Source: JBBSUQ01 sp038234235
GTDB lineage: Bacteria > Bacteroidota > Bacteroidia > Flavobacteriales_D > Crocinitomicaceae
Direction: 5' to 3'
Length of the DNA: 23,867 bases
NCBI GenBank assembly: GCA_038234235.1
Contig: JBBSUQ010000031.1
Span: forward strand, 1 to 23,867
Positions 16,230 through 23,701 of the stretch are shown here, piece by piece. The notes beneath the pieces were generated by a model, which saw nothing but the letters and a program-made list of their open reading frames with translations, was not told where the DNA came from and searched no databases. How positions within the stretch are numbered: position 1 is the first letter of the stretch; the number at the start of each line of letters is the position of its first letter. The position numbers were made by a program, and so were the translations under genes.

Positions 16230-17714
16230 ATGAATAAAATACTTATCGCTAACAGAGGTGAAATTGCAAGAAGAGTAATACGTACTTGCAAAAAAATGAA
16301 TATTGCAACAGTCGCTATTTATTCAGATGCCGACCGCAATGCACCACATGTCCTCGAAGCAGATGAAGCCGAATACGTTGGTGAAAGTCCGGCTGCGGAA
16401 AGTTATTTGAAACAAGATTTGATTTTAGAAATTTGTAAAAAATTGGGGGTTGATGGCATTCATCCTGGTTATGGTTTTCTATCTGAAAATGCAAATTTTG
16501 CAAGAAAAGTTAAAGATGCCGGTATAACTTTAATAGGTCCATCACCAGAAAGTATGGAAATTATGGGTGACAAGCTCAGTGCCAAACAAGCAGTAAAATC
16601 TTATAATGTACCTTTGGTTCCCGGAGTAGATTCAGCTATTTCTGACATTCCTGAAGCCATAAAAATAGCGGAGCAAGTTGGTTATCCAATCTTAATTAAA
16701 GCTTCTGCAGGTGGAGGTGGGAAAGGTATGCGACTTGTAGAAAACTCAGAAACCTTTGAAGAACAAATGAAATTGGCACAAAGCGAAGCAAGGTCTTCTT
16801 TTGGGGATGATGCCGTTTTTATTGAAAAATTTGTAGAGAAACCAAGGCACATAGAAATTCAGGTTTTTGCAGATACCTTGGGTAATGTTGTTTATCTTTT
16901 TGAAAGAGAATGTAGTATCCAAAGAAGACATCAAAAAGTAGTAGAAGAAGCACCAAGTGCATTGTTGACTCCTGAACTTAGAAAAAAAATGGGAGAAGCA
17001 TCTGTGGCGGTTTGCAAAGCCTGCAATTATATTGGGGCAGGAACTGTAGAGTTTTTGGTAGATGCAAATAACGACTTTTTCTTTTTAGAAATGAATACCC
17101 GTTTACAAGTTGAGCATCCTGTTACAGAAGAAATAACTGGTCTTGATTTAGTTGAATGGCAAATCCGTGTTGCAAGAGGCGAAAAACTTCCGAAATTACA
17201 AGATGAACTTTCTATAAACGGTCATGCGATTGAGGTTAGAGTTTACGCTGAAGATACATTAAACGGTTTCACTCCAGACATTGGTACATTGGAAAAATAT
17301 CAAGTTCCCAAAGGTTTGCACGTGAGAGTTGACGATGCATTTGTGGAGGGTATGGCTATACCAATTTTTTATGACCCTATGATTGCAAAATTAGTTGTTT
17401 GGGCTCCCACAAGAGAAGAAGCCATTCGAAAATGTATAAAAGCGATTGATAATTATAGAATTTCTGGGGTTAAAACCACATTAGATTTTGGAAAATACGT
17501 ACTAAAACATCCCGCTTTTGTTAGTGGAGATTTTGATACAAATTTTGTGAAGCATTATTTCCAAGATCCGAAGATAATGCACACAGCCATGGAAGAAGAA
17601 GCAGATTGCCTGTTGCACGGCTTGGAACTTATTTGGGATAATTTACAAGAGTTTAAGAAAAAAGATTTTGCTTCTAGAAATCAGAATAGTAGTTGGGTAA
17701 TAAGTCAAAGCTAA
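16230..17714 (+). CDS. Biotin carboxylase subunit of an acetyl-/propionyl-CoA carboxylase
   Basis: 494 residues. It carboxylates biotin on a carrier protein using ATP and bicarbonate. All family landmarks are intact: KILIANRGEIARR (3-15); GIHPGYGFLSENA (77-89); DK (114-115); the ATP-grasp glycine loop GGGGKGMR (161-168); ECSIQRRHQKVVEEAPS (227-243); LEMNTRLQVEHPVTEEITG (286-304) with E287, N289, R291, Q293 and E295; and R337 in GHAIEVRVYAED. E. coli AccC ends near residue 449, whereas this protein carries about 45 further residues (MHTAMEEEADCLLHGLELIW and a polar tail). No biotin carrier or carboxyltransferase gene lies beside it, so a role in fatty-acid synthesis (AccC) or propionyl/acyl-CoA carboxylation cannot be settled. 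I leave the symbol blank for that reason. Confidence 0.93.
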   Translation: MNKILIANRGEIARRVIRTCKKMNIATVAIYSDADRNAPHVLEADEAEYVGESPAAESYLKQDLILEICKKLGVDGIHPGYGFLSENANFARKVKDAGITLIGPSPESMEIMGDKLSAKQAVKSYNVPLVPGVDSAISDIPEAIKIAEQVGYPILIKASAGGGGKGMRLVENSETFEEQMKLAQSEARSSFGDDAVFIEKFVEKPRHIEIQVFADTLGNVVYLFERECSIQRRHQKVVEEAPSALLTPELRKKMGEASVAVCKACNYIGAGTVEFLVDANNDFFFLEMNTRLQVEHPVTEEITGLDLVEWQIRVARGEKLPKLQDELSINGHAIEVRVYAEDTLNGFTPDIGTLEKYQVPKGLHVRVDDAFVEGMAIPIFYDPMIAKLVVWAPTREEAIRKCIKAIDNYRISGVKTTLDFGKYVLKHPAFVSGDFDTNFVKHYFQDPKIMHTAMEEEADCLLHGLELIWDNLQEFKKKDFASRNQNSSWVISQS

Positions 17715-17760
17715 AAAAAATAAAAAATAAAAAATTAAAAATATAGACTTTTTTAAAGAT

Positions 17761-19326
17761 TTAAGGAGTTATAGTTAACAAGCCAAATCTTTCTTTGTTG
17801 CCAACTGTAGCATACAAAATCATTGTATTATCGAATGGATTATATTTAAATAATTTAGGTATTGCAATAGATTCAACATCTTCTCTATCAAAAAGATTTT
17901 TCCTTGTTATGTTTCCCGTTTCTATGTCAAGACTGACCAATCCAACGGCATTGTTTTTTTTCGAATATTCTGCTTCAAATTTATTTCCAGTAATAAACAT
18001 ACCACTTTCATCATAATTATTAACATTGTCATTAAAAATCATATAATATTTGTTACCATCGAGAAAACCAGCATAACCACTTCGATAACCATAATCGTTA
18101 TATGAAATCTGCTTTTTAGGAATTCTTTTAAGCCATTCAACTTTGCCACTAACATCGATTTTAAAGGCAATAATATCTTCATAATGGAATGCAAACAAAG
18201 ATTCATTTCTTCTGCCGTCATAACTGTATGTAGTGTCTACATGATAGTTTTCTATCGTTCCTAAAACAGAACCATCGGCAAGAATTTGAGTGTCTCTAAA
18301 ACGTAAATTTCTCAAATTTGGGTTTTCAACATTTTTACCTTTATCGAGTTTTTTTTGAATTTGATCCCAATCTTTTTCGCTCCAACCTTCTTTTATAAAA
18401 TCTGGAGAGAATTCTTCGAAATTTTCAGAAACTATTTTATCTTGTTTAAAATTTATCCTCAGTGAAAAAATTCCAATTACCCCTTTTTCATTTGGGCGAG
18501 AGTACAAACCAGTTATACTTAAGTTTTCACGATTATCTGTTGTTATACTAGCATTTCTCGGAATTTTATCGGACAATGATAGAATATATTCTTTTAATTC
18601 ATTTCCTACTGCATGAAAAACATGGTAATTTTTGGGATTTCTGCCATTTCTTTTGTTTCTCTTTCGGTATAACCATTCATATTCTTTGAGTATTAAGAAA
18701 AAATCACCCGTGTTTGACAAAGTAAGATGTGTTACTTCTGCCAAGCCATCTTCAAACGGTAAGAAAGTTTCACCAGAGGTAATTTGTTCTTTTTTGGCTG
18801 TAAAAATATTATATCCCATAAATGTTTTGAGAGATTTTCTTTCAATTACTTCCCAATAGACTGAAAAATATTGATCATCATCAGAAGTAGTGATGAAAAA
18901 AGAAGAAAAAGATTTTTTTGCTGGTTTTGTGTAAGTTCCAACCACGGTTGCAGGTCCAATAGCTTGTATATCTGTACCATATTCTTGTATGTAAAGTGAT
19001 ACTACTTTTCTTTCTGTTCGCTTTATAAACATGTAAAATTTTCCTTCAAGATTTATACAATCTACATAAGTTCCTATTTTGCCATTAATTATAGGCTTTA
19101 TAGCACCCGTAGCTGTTAATTTGAAGGAAGCATAATAGCTAAGCGTATTTTGAGATTTGAAAGCAGATTTAGATTGTCTTTTAACGAAAAAGTGACTTTC
19201 ATAAATCGGGTAAATATTCTCGACTGGAGCAGGACAGAATTGCAAATCGCTCCATTCGATTTTAAAAGCGAAAGACTGAAAATGCAAAAAAGAAACTATT
19301 AGAAATAAAAAAAGCCTTTTCATCAT
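17761..19326 (-). CDS. Secreted protein of unknown function, paralogue of the upstream gene (copy 2)
   Basis: 521 residues from ATG at 19326 (MMKRLFLFLIVSFLHFQSFA, a clear signal peptide); ATG at 19323 is equally possible, and the TTG farther out at 19338 is less likely. The mature part is rich in short beta strands with repeated asides such as DGKIGTYVD, DGRRNES and DIETGNITRKN, suggesting a beta-propeller or similar sheet repeat; no family is recognised. It matches the gene just upstream over its length: FKIEW versus YKISW at the mature N-terminus, DCINLEGKFY versus DCTKLGDKFY, FNDNVNNYDESG versus FNDNSDNFDTNG, and ERFGLLTI versus EKFGLLQL at the C-terminus. A basic insert (YRKRNKRNGRNPKNYHVF) is specific to this copy. 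Lack of a T9SS C-terminal sorting domain suggests a periplasmic location. A 13-bp inverted repeat covers its start. Confidence 0.85.
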   Translation of the reverse strand: MMKRLFLFLIVSFLHFQSFAFKIEWSDLQFCPAPVENIYPIYESHFFVKRQSKSAFKSQNTLSYYASFKLTATGAIKPIINGKIGTYVDCINLEGKFYMFIKRTERKVVSLYIQEYGTDIQAIGPATVVGTYTKPAKKSFSSFFITTSDDDQYFSVYWEVIERKSLKTFMGYNIFTAKKEQITSGETFLPFEDGLAEVTHLTLSNTGDFFLILKEYEWLYRKRNKRNGRNPKNYHVFHAVGNELKEYILSLSDKIPRNASITTDNRENLSITGLYSRPNEKGVIGIFSLRINFKQDKIVSENFEEFSPDFIKEGWSEKDWDQIQKKLDKGKNVENPNLRNLRFRDTQILADGSVLGTIENYHVDTTYSYDGRRNESLFAFHYEDIIAFKIDVSGKVEWLKRIPKKQISYNDYGYRSGYAGFLDGNKYYMIFNDNVNNYDESGMFITGNKFEAEYSKKNNAVGLVSLDIETGNITRKNLFDREDVESIAIPKLFKYNPFDNTMILYATVGNKERFGLLTITP

Positions 19327-19352
19327 ATAATAATACAAAGAAAAGGCTTTTT
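19309..19352 (-). terminator. Terminator-like hairpin overlapping the start of the second paralogue
   Basis: A perfect 13-bp inverted repeat: arm AAAAAGCCTTTTC at 19309-19321 and its complement at 19340-19352, with an 18-base loop. In the minus-strand transcript the hairpin follows the stop of copy 1 and is followed by a U-rich tract (UUAUUUCU after the arm's own five Us), the shape of an intrinsic terminator. The descending arm begins at the last base of the second ATG and encodes K-R-L-F of the copy-2 signal peptide. The fold could terminate, attenuate, or hide the copy-2 start. Confidence 0.6.
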
Positions 19353-19368
19353 ATGGAAATATCTTTAA

Positions 19369-20934
19369 TTAATCGTTTAATTGAAGCAAACCAAATTTTT
19401 CTGTTTTTCTTTTAACTGCATATAGAATGATATTATTTTCTTTTGGATTGATTGCAAATTTCTTCGGAAACACATAAGCTTCAACTTCGCTACGAGTGAA
19501 TAGCAATTCATTAGAAATTTCCCCGCTTTCAAGGTCAAATGAAACAACGGTTGAACAAGACTTTTTCTTCCCTAATCTCATTCCTTCTAATTCACTTTCA
19601 GCTCTTTTGCCATTTGTATCAAAATTGTCTGAATTATCATTAAAAATAAAATTGTATTTACCATCGTCAATAAAACTATAAAACCCACTTGCAACTCCAT
19701 TATCATTTGTAGTGTGTTGCAATTTTTTAATCATATTAACCCACTGAATTTCTCCTTCTGAATTTAATAAAAACGAAATAATATTTCCATAAACATAATG
19801 GTAGGTTGTTCTAGTATTTCCTTTTGAGTCGGTGGTTGTAGTGACATACATATAATACATTTCTAACGCTCCATAAATATTGCCGTCTTTTTGAATATAG
19901 ATATCTCTCATTACAAAATTTGCAAGAGCAAGTTCGCCTACATCTTTACCTTTCGCTTCTTTTTTATCTCTTTTTTCTAATTCCCTTGTAGATTTCGTTT
20001 TCTTTATAAACTCATCTGAAAATTTATCCAAATTTGTGGTTAATTCTTGATTTTTAGTATAATCGATAACAGTGGTATAAATCCCCAAAACTCCTCCATT
20101 ATCTTTATCTCCAAACGTACCAGCAATAACCAATTTACTTACATTATCCGAATTAATTTTAATTGCCCGAGGAGTGAATTCACCTAAGTCATAAGTTAAT
20201 TCATCCAATTCTCCCTCTGCAACTTTATAAACATGGATTTCTTTAAGATTTTTAGACTCTCTTAAACCGGCTTTAACCATCTCAAATTCGGTTATAACGG
20301 TAAACAAGTCGCCTGTGTTGGTAAGATATACTTGACCAACATCACATAATTTACTTTCAAAAGGAAGATCGTATTCGCCAGTTTTAAGTTCTTCTAAATC
20401 TTTTCCAAAAAGTTTAAAACCATAACTGGCCTTTTCTTCGCTTTTTCTAAAACCATCAGTTGACCAATATACACAAAGTAAATCATCATCAAGTGACGTT
20501 AATAATTTTAAAGTTGGATATGACTTTTTGTTAGGAAGAGTAATGCTAGTTATTAATAGCGGATCTCCAGTAGGCTCTATATTTCTGTTATACTCTTGGG
20601 CATAGAATGTAATTTCTAAGTTTTCAGTTCTGCTAGATAAGACATAAAATTTATCTCCTAATTTTGTACAGTCACTAAAACTCGTTGTTTTTCCATCAAC
20701 AAGAAGTTTCATTGAACCTGTTGAAGATATTTTAAAACCTGAATAAAAGTTTGCAGAAGATTTACCGAATCTTGTATATTTAGTAGCGAAAAAATCTTCA
20801 CCTCCAACCGGAAAAATCTCAGATACAAAAGTTGATGTCTTCTGAAACTCACCCCAAGAAATTTTATAGGCAAATAATTGATTCGTAAATACAAGGCATA
20901 AAAAAGCCAAGGTTAAAGTTAATTTTGATTTCAT
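19369..20934 (-). CDS. Secreted protein of unknown function, paralogue of the downstream gene (copy 1)
   Basis: 521 residues with signal peptide 1-22 (MKSKLTLTLAFLCLVFTNQLFA). The mature chain begins YKISWGEFQ and is predicted mostly beta by its alternating polar/hydrophobic pattern, with recurring S/G-D-G-K/N turns (DGKTTSF, DGNIYGA, DDGKYNF). It parallels copy 2 from end to end, including FYVLSSRTE versus FYMFIKRTE, GEYDLPFESKLCDVGQVYLTNTG versus GETFLPFEDGLAEVTHLTLSNTG, and the ILYAV-x(5)-KFGLLQL ending. One cysteine (SDC-T/I) near residue 90 is conserved in both. Three adjacent threonines in YYMYVTTTTDSKG are a local oddity. No enzyme motif, lipobox or T9SS sorting domain is seen. It has a good promoter in the end of purB and is probably transcribed with copy 2 subject to the intervening hairpin. 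Confidence 0.85.
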   Translation of the reverse strand: MKSKLTLTLAFLCLVFTNQLFAYKISWGEFQKTSTFVSEIFPVGGEDFFATKYTRFGKSSANFYSGFKISSTGSMKLLVDGKTTSFSDCTKLGDKFYVLSSRTENLEITFYAQEYNRNIEPTGDPLLITSITLPNKKSYPTLKLLTSLDDDLLCVYWSTDGFRKSEEKASYGFKLFGKDLEELKTGEYDLPFESKLCDVGQVYLTNTGDLFTVITEFEMVKAGLRESKNLKEIHVYKVAEGELDELTYDLGEFTPRAIKINSDNVSKLVIAGTFGDKDNGGVLGIYTTVIDYTKNQELTTNLDKFSDEFIKKTKSTRELEKRDKKEAKGKDVGELALANFVMRDIYIQKDGNIYGALEMYYMYVTTTTDSKGNTRTTYHYVYGNIISFLLNSEGEIQWVNMIKKLQHTTNDNGVASGFYSFIDDGKYNFIFNDNSDNFDTNGKRAESELEGMRLGKKKSCSTVVSFDLESGEISNELLFTRSEVEAYVFPKKFAINPKENNIILYAVKRKTEKFGLLQLND

Positions 20935-20962
20935 AGTTAATTAGAATTATTTAAGTTTTTTG

Positions 20963-20991
20963 CAAATGTATTGATTTTATTTTAATACCAA
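20963..20991 (-). promoter_or_regulatory. Bacteroidota housekeeping promoter for the paralogue pair
   Basis: On the minus strand TTG (20991-20989) is separated by 18 bases from TACATTTG (20970-20963), matching TTG-N(17-23)-TAnnTTTG. It overlaps the last codons of purB and ends 29 bases before the ATG of copy 1. This is the best full two-box match in the window. Confidence 0.55.
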
Positions 20992-22335
20992 CTGAATACC
21001 CAAATAATTGTGAGGTGTTATGGTTTTTAGTTCGTGTTTTAAATCTTCGGAAATTTCCAAAGTATCTATGAATTCATGAACCGAATTTTTTGTAACTTTT
21101 TCGTTTTTTCTGGTCAATCCTTTTAAGGCTTCATAAGGTTTTTCAAAGCCCTCCCTTCTCAAGACGGTTTGAATCGCTTCTGCTACCACCGCCCAGTTGT
21201 TTTCTAAATCTTGTTCGAATTTATCAGCATTTAATACCAATTTATCTAATCCTTTTAGCGTCGATTTTAAAGCAATTAATGTATGTGCCAAGGGCAAACC
21301 AATAGTTCGCAATGCTGTAGAGTCTGTTAAATCTCTTTGCAATCTCGAAACTGGCAATTTTGCGCTCAAATGCTCAAACAATGCGTTGGCAATTCCAATA
21401 TTTCCTTCGCTGTTTTCAAAGTCTATCGGGTTTACTTTGTGAGGCATAGCGCTTGAACCAACTTCTCCTTCTTTTAATTTTTGCTTGAAATAGTCCATGG
21501 AAATATACATCCAAATATCTCTGTTTAAATCTAAAACTATGGTGTTTATTCTTTTTAATGCATCAAAAAGAGCGGCCATATTATCATAATGCTCAATTTG
21601 TGTTGTAGTCTGACTTCTTTTTAAACCTAAAATATCATCCACAAAATTATTGGCAAATGAAACCCAATCGGTATTTGGATAGGCAACGTGGTGTGCATTG
21701 AAATTTCCTGTTGCTCCACCAAATTTTGCACTGTGGTCTATTTTTTTTAAGGTTTCAAGTTGAATTATCATTCTCTCTGAAAAAACTTGAAATTCTTTTC
21801 CTAATCGAGTTGGACTTGCTGGCTGACCGTGCGTTCTTGCCAACATTGGTATATCTTTCCACTCACGAGCGAAATATTGAATTTTATCAATTGCTTCTTG
21901 TAAAAGTGGAACATACACTTCTTCCAAACCTTCTTTTAAAGATAAGGGAATTGCTGTGTTATTGATATCTTGTGAAGTAAGTCCGAAATGTATAAATTCT
22001 GAATATTGAGACAATCCTAAGCCTTCAAATTTATTTTTTAAAAAATATTCTACCGCCTTTACATCATGATTTGTAGTCTTTTCAGAATTTTTAATCCACA
22101 ATGCATCTTCTTCTGAGAAATTTTTCGCCAAAGCTTCTACCATTGAAAGTTTTTCAGCAGGAAAAGAATTTAAAGGATGAATGCCACTATTTACCAAAGC
22201 AATAAAATATTGTACTTCTATAAAAACTCTATATTTTATAAGTCCAAATTCAGAAAAGTAAGGTCGTAGTTCAGAAGTTTTGGTAGCATACCTTCCATCA
22301 ATTGGAGAAATTGCCGAGAGTTCGTTTAATTCCAT
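20977..22335 (-). CDS. purB: Adenylosuccinate lyase
   Basis: 452 residues, normal length. It catalyses two fumarate-releasing steps of purine synthesis (SAICAR to AICAR and adenylosuccinate to AMP) in the cytoplasm. The N-terminus ELNELSAISPIDGRYATKT is typical of the E. coli-type enzyme. Family motifs: TTNHDVKAVEYFLK (87-100), HFGLTSQDINNTA (116-128), ARTHGQPASPTRLGKE (166-181) with H169, and the fumarase/lyase signature SSAMPHKVNPIDFENSEGN (294-312) carrying the catalytic serine loop; RDLTDSTALR follows. It starts at ATG 22335 after a leader of about 65 bases. The 3' end contains the promoter of the next gene on the same strand, so readthrough into the paralogue pair is possible. Confidence 0.97.
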   Translation of the reverse strand: MELNELSAISPIDGRYATKTSELRPYFSEFGLIKYRVFIEVQYFIALVNSGIHPLNSFPAEKLSMVEALAKNFSEEDALWIKNSEKTTNHDVKAVEYFLKNKFEGLGLSQYSEFIHFGLTSQDINNTAIPLSLKEGLEEVYVPLLQEAIDKIQYFAREWKDIPMLARTHGQPASPTRLGKEFQVFSERMIIQLETLKKIDHSAKFGGATGNFNAHHVAYPNTDWVSFANNFVDDILGLKRSQTTTQIEHYDNMAALFDALKRINTIVLDLNRDIWMYISMDYFKQKLKEGEVGSSAMPHKVNPIDFENSEGNIGIANALFEHLSAKLPVSRLQRDLTDSTALRTIGLPLAHTLIALKSTLKGLDKLVLNADKFEQDLENNWAVVAEAIQTVLRREGFEKPYEALKGLTRKNEKVTKNSVHEFIDTLEISEDLKHELKTITPHNYLGIQLVLK

Positions 22336-22406
22336 GAGTTATATTTTAAGTCTCTTTGCTTTTTAAGAGCAGATTCAAATCTTTTAATTTTTATTTTTTG
22401 AAGCGT

Positions 22407-22414
22407 CAAAGTTA
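22407..22414 (-). promoter_or_regulatory. Putative -7 box (TAACTTTG) for purB
   Basis: Exact TAnnTTTG match on the minus strand 71 bases before the purB ATG, giving an untranslated leader of roughly 65 bases. No TTG is evident at -33. The remainder of 22336-22571 holds no gene; I see no purine-riboswitch-like fold in it. Confidence 0.35.
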
Positions 22415-22500
22415 CGACATTAAACTAAGCTTGAGATTTGAAATAAAACAAAATGATAACGATTTTCGCAAATAAATTAACAGACAATGATAATTGCACA

Positions 22501-22544
22501 AAAAAGCGGACACAAAAAAAGCGGACTTTTATAAATCCGCTTTT
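22501..22544 (-). terminator. Intrinsic terminator of the small secreted protein gene, with a duplicated 3' arm
   Basis: AAAAGCGGA (22517-22525) and TCCGCTTTT (22536-22544) form a perfect 9-bp stem with a 10-base loop. On the minus strand the stem is followed by TTT and lies 27 bases after the stop of the 22572-22991 gene. A second copy of the GCGGAC arm at 22506-22511 could pair with the same 5' arm as an alternative. Confidence 0.75.
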
Positions 22545-22571
22545 AAACTATTTTTAATTCTTTTGATTGCG

Positions 22572-22991
22572 TTATAAATCATCTGGAAGTGAAACATCCA
22601 TTAAAGATTTTGCCTTTGGTTTTAATTTATCAATAAAAACAATTCTAAAATTTTCACCTTCTGAAGTAGTAATCATTTCTGAAATTCCGTTGGTAACTGT
22701 TGGCGGTTGTTTTTTAGAATTGTAAAATTTCTTATCCATCAACTCATAAGTTCCATCTGAATATTGCAAGAATATACTCACAATTACTCCATTTTCCACC
22801 CTTACTTTTCCTGATACACAGTTGGTTTCACCATCTTTAAAGTAAGATATAATAACATTTCTGTGCATGTCGTCAGCCACAGTGTATGATCCTCTTTTAG
22901 TAAAAGCATCTTCAAGTCTTTTAAAACAATCTTGCGCAAAAGTCATTGAAGAAACAAAAAGCAAACAGATCAGTAGTATTCTTTTTTTCAT
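22572..22991 (-). CDS. Small secreted protein of unknown function
   Basis: 139 residues with a classical signal peptide 1-19 (MKKRILLICLLFVSSMTFA, cleavage before QDC). The mature domain of about 120 residues looks alpha/beta: a helix CFKRLEDAFTKRGSYTVADD, then strands RNVIISYFKDGETNCVSGKV, GVIVSIFLQYSDGTYELMDK, ISEMITTSEGENFRIVFIDKL. Two cysteines (C22 and C58) may form a disulfide in the periplasm. It is not a lipoprotein, because the cysteine does not follow a lipobox. No family is recognised. It is transcribed alone: its own TAnnTTTG box lies upstream, an intrinsic terminator downstream, and the divergent neighbour is the gmhA-like gene 106 bases away. Confidence 0.8.
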   Translation of the reverse strand: MKKRILLICLLFVSSMTFAQDCFKRLEDAFTKRGSYTVADDMHRNVIISYFKDGETNCVSGKVRVENGVIVSIFLQYSDGTYELMDKKFYNSKKQPPTVTNGISEMITTSEGENFRIVFIDKLKPKAKSLMDVSLPDDL

Positions 22992-23024
22992 AATAAAAGT
23001 TATTTATGGAGCATTCTCCGGTTT

Positions 23025-23032
23025 CAAATATA
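23025..23032 (-). promoter_or_regulatory. Putative -7 box (TATATTTG) for the small secreted protein gene
   Basis: Exact TAnnTTTG match on the minus strand, 33 bases before the ATG at 22991. A TTG occurs 24 bases farther upstream, slightly beyond the usual spacing. Confidence 0.45.
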
Positions 23033-23073
23033 GTAAATCCCGTTAAATTAATTTTACAAGATTTTTATTTTTT

Positions 23074-23081
23074 TAAATTTG
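23074..23081 (+). promoter_or_regulatory. Putative -7 box (TAAATTTG) for the gmhA-like gene
   Basis: Exact TAnnTTTG match ending 16 bases before the ATG at 23098, implying a leader of about 10 bases. It is divergent to the box at 23025-23032. The -33 region is a T-run without TTG. Confidence 0.4.
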
Positions 23082-23097
23082 TTAAAATAATTTGACG

Positions 23098-23670
23098 ATG
23101 GGCACAAAACAAATTGCAGACCATTTTTTGGAAGCGAGCGATATTTTGCTAAAATTTAACAATCAAGAAAACATGGAGATTATCCGTTCTGCCGGAGATT
23201 TACTCGTTTCAACAATAAAAAATGGATCGAAGATATTTAGTTGTGGCAATGGAGGATCAATGTGTGATGCCATGCATTTTGCAGAAGAACTAACAGGTCG
23301 CTACCGTGAAAACAGACCAGCAATTGCTGCAACCGCAATAAGCGACCCTAGTTACTTATCTTGTGTAGCGAATGATTATGGTTACCAAGCAGTATTTTCG
23401 AGGTATCTGGAAGCCTGGGGAGGTAAAGACGATTGTTTATTGGCAATATCTACCAGTGGTAACTCCGAAAACATTTTGAAGGCCATAGAAGTCGCTAAAG
23501 CAAAAGGAATGAAAATAATAGGACTAACCGGCAAAACTGGTGGCAAAATGGCAGAGCTAGTTGATATTGAAATAAGAGCACCTTATTCAGAATTTGCCGA
23601 CAGAGCACAAGAAATACATATTAAAGTTATTCATTCTTTGATAGATTATATTGAGAGAGGGGTGTTTTAA
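23098..23670 (+). CDS. gmhA: D-sedoheptulose 7-phosphate isomerase (SIS-domain phosphoheptose isomerase)
   Basis: 190 residues from ATG 23098 (MGTKQIADHF); an in-frame TTG two codons upstream is less likely. It converts sedoheptulose 7-phosphate to glycero-manno-heptose 7-phosphate for lipopolysaccharide core heptose, in the cytoplasm. SIS features: FSCGNGGSMCDAMHFAEELTG (47-67), carrying likely zinc ligands H60 and E64; ATAISDPSYLSCVANDYGY (78-96) with catalytic D93; LAISTSGNSENI (115-126) sugar-phosphate loop; and AQEIHIKVIHSLID (170-183) with Q171 and H179. Length matches the E. coli protein (192). No other heptose gene is adjacent, so a different ketose substrate remains possible, but conservation of the zinc set favours GmhA. 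Its 3' end converges on an antitoxin-like remnant 17 bases away. Confidence 0.9.
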   Translation: MGTKQIADHFLEASDILLKFNNQENMEIIRSAGDLLVSTIKNGSKIFSCGNGGSMCDAMHFAEELTGRYRENRPAIAATAISDPSYLSCVANDYGYQAVFSRYLEAWGGKDDCLLAISTSGNSENILKAIEVAKAKGMKIIGLTGKTGGKMAELVDIEIRAPYSEFADRAQEIHIKVIHSLIDYIERGVF

Positions 23671-23673
23671 TTG

Positions 23674-23701
23674 TTAGTGGTTAATTGTTAATGGTTAATT
23701 G
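23674..23701. repeat. Tandem 14-bp direct repeat (TTARTGGTTAATTG x2)
   Basis: Two adjacent 14-base units, TTAGTGGTTAATTG and TTAATGGTTAATTG, differ at one position. They lie 3 bases after the gmhA stop and overlap the end of the antitoxin-like frame on the other strand. Such TTAATGGTTAATTG arrays are, from memory, common intergenic repeats in AT-rich genomes. Confidence 0.6.

Noticed and set aside
17715..17760. A-rich spacer between the biotin carboxylase and paralogue genes as a bidirectional terminator
   Set aside because: No stem can be drawn beyond a few A-T pairs.
22453..22470. Possible Fur-like box (GATAACGATTTTC) upstream of purB
   Set aside because: Only part of the palindrome is present and the position does not fit an iron-regulated gene.
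22336..22571. Searched for a purine riboswitch or small RNA upstream of purB
   Set aside because: No three-way-junction pattern or conserved purine aptamer core could be recognised; only the terminator and a -7 box are supported.
23008..23019. Small hairpin GGAG-CATT-CTCC in the leader of the small secreted protein gene
   Set aside because: A 4-bp stem is expected by chance at this scale, and no switch partner is visible.
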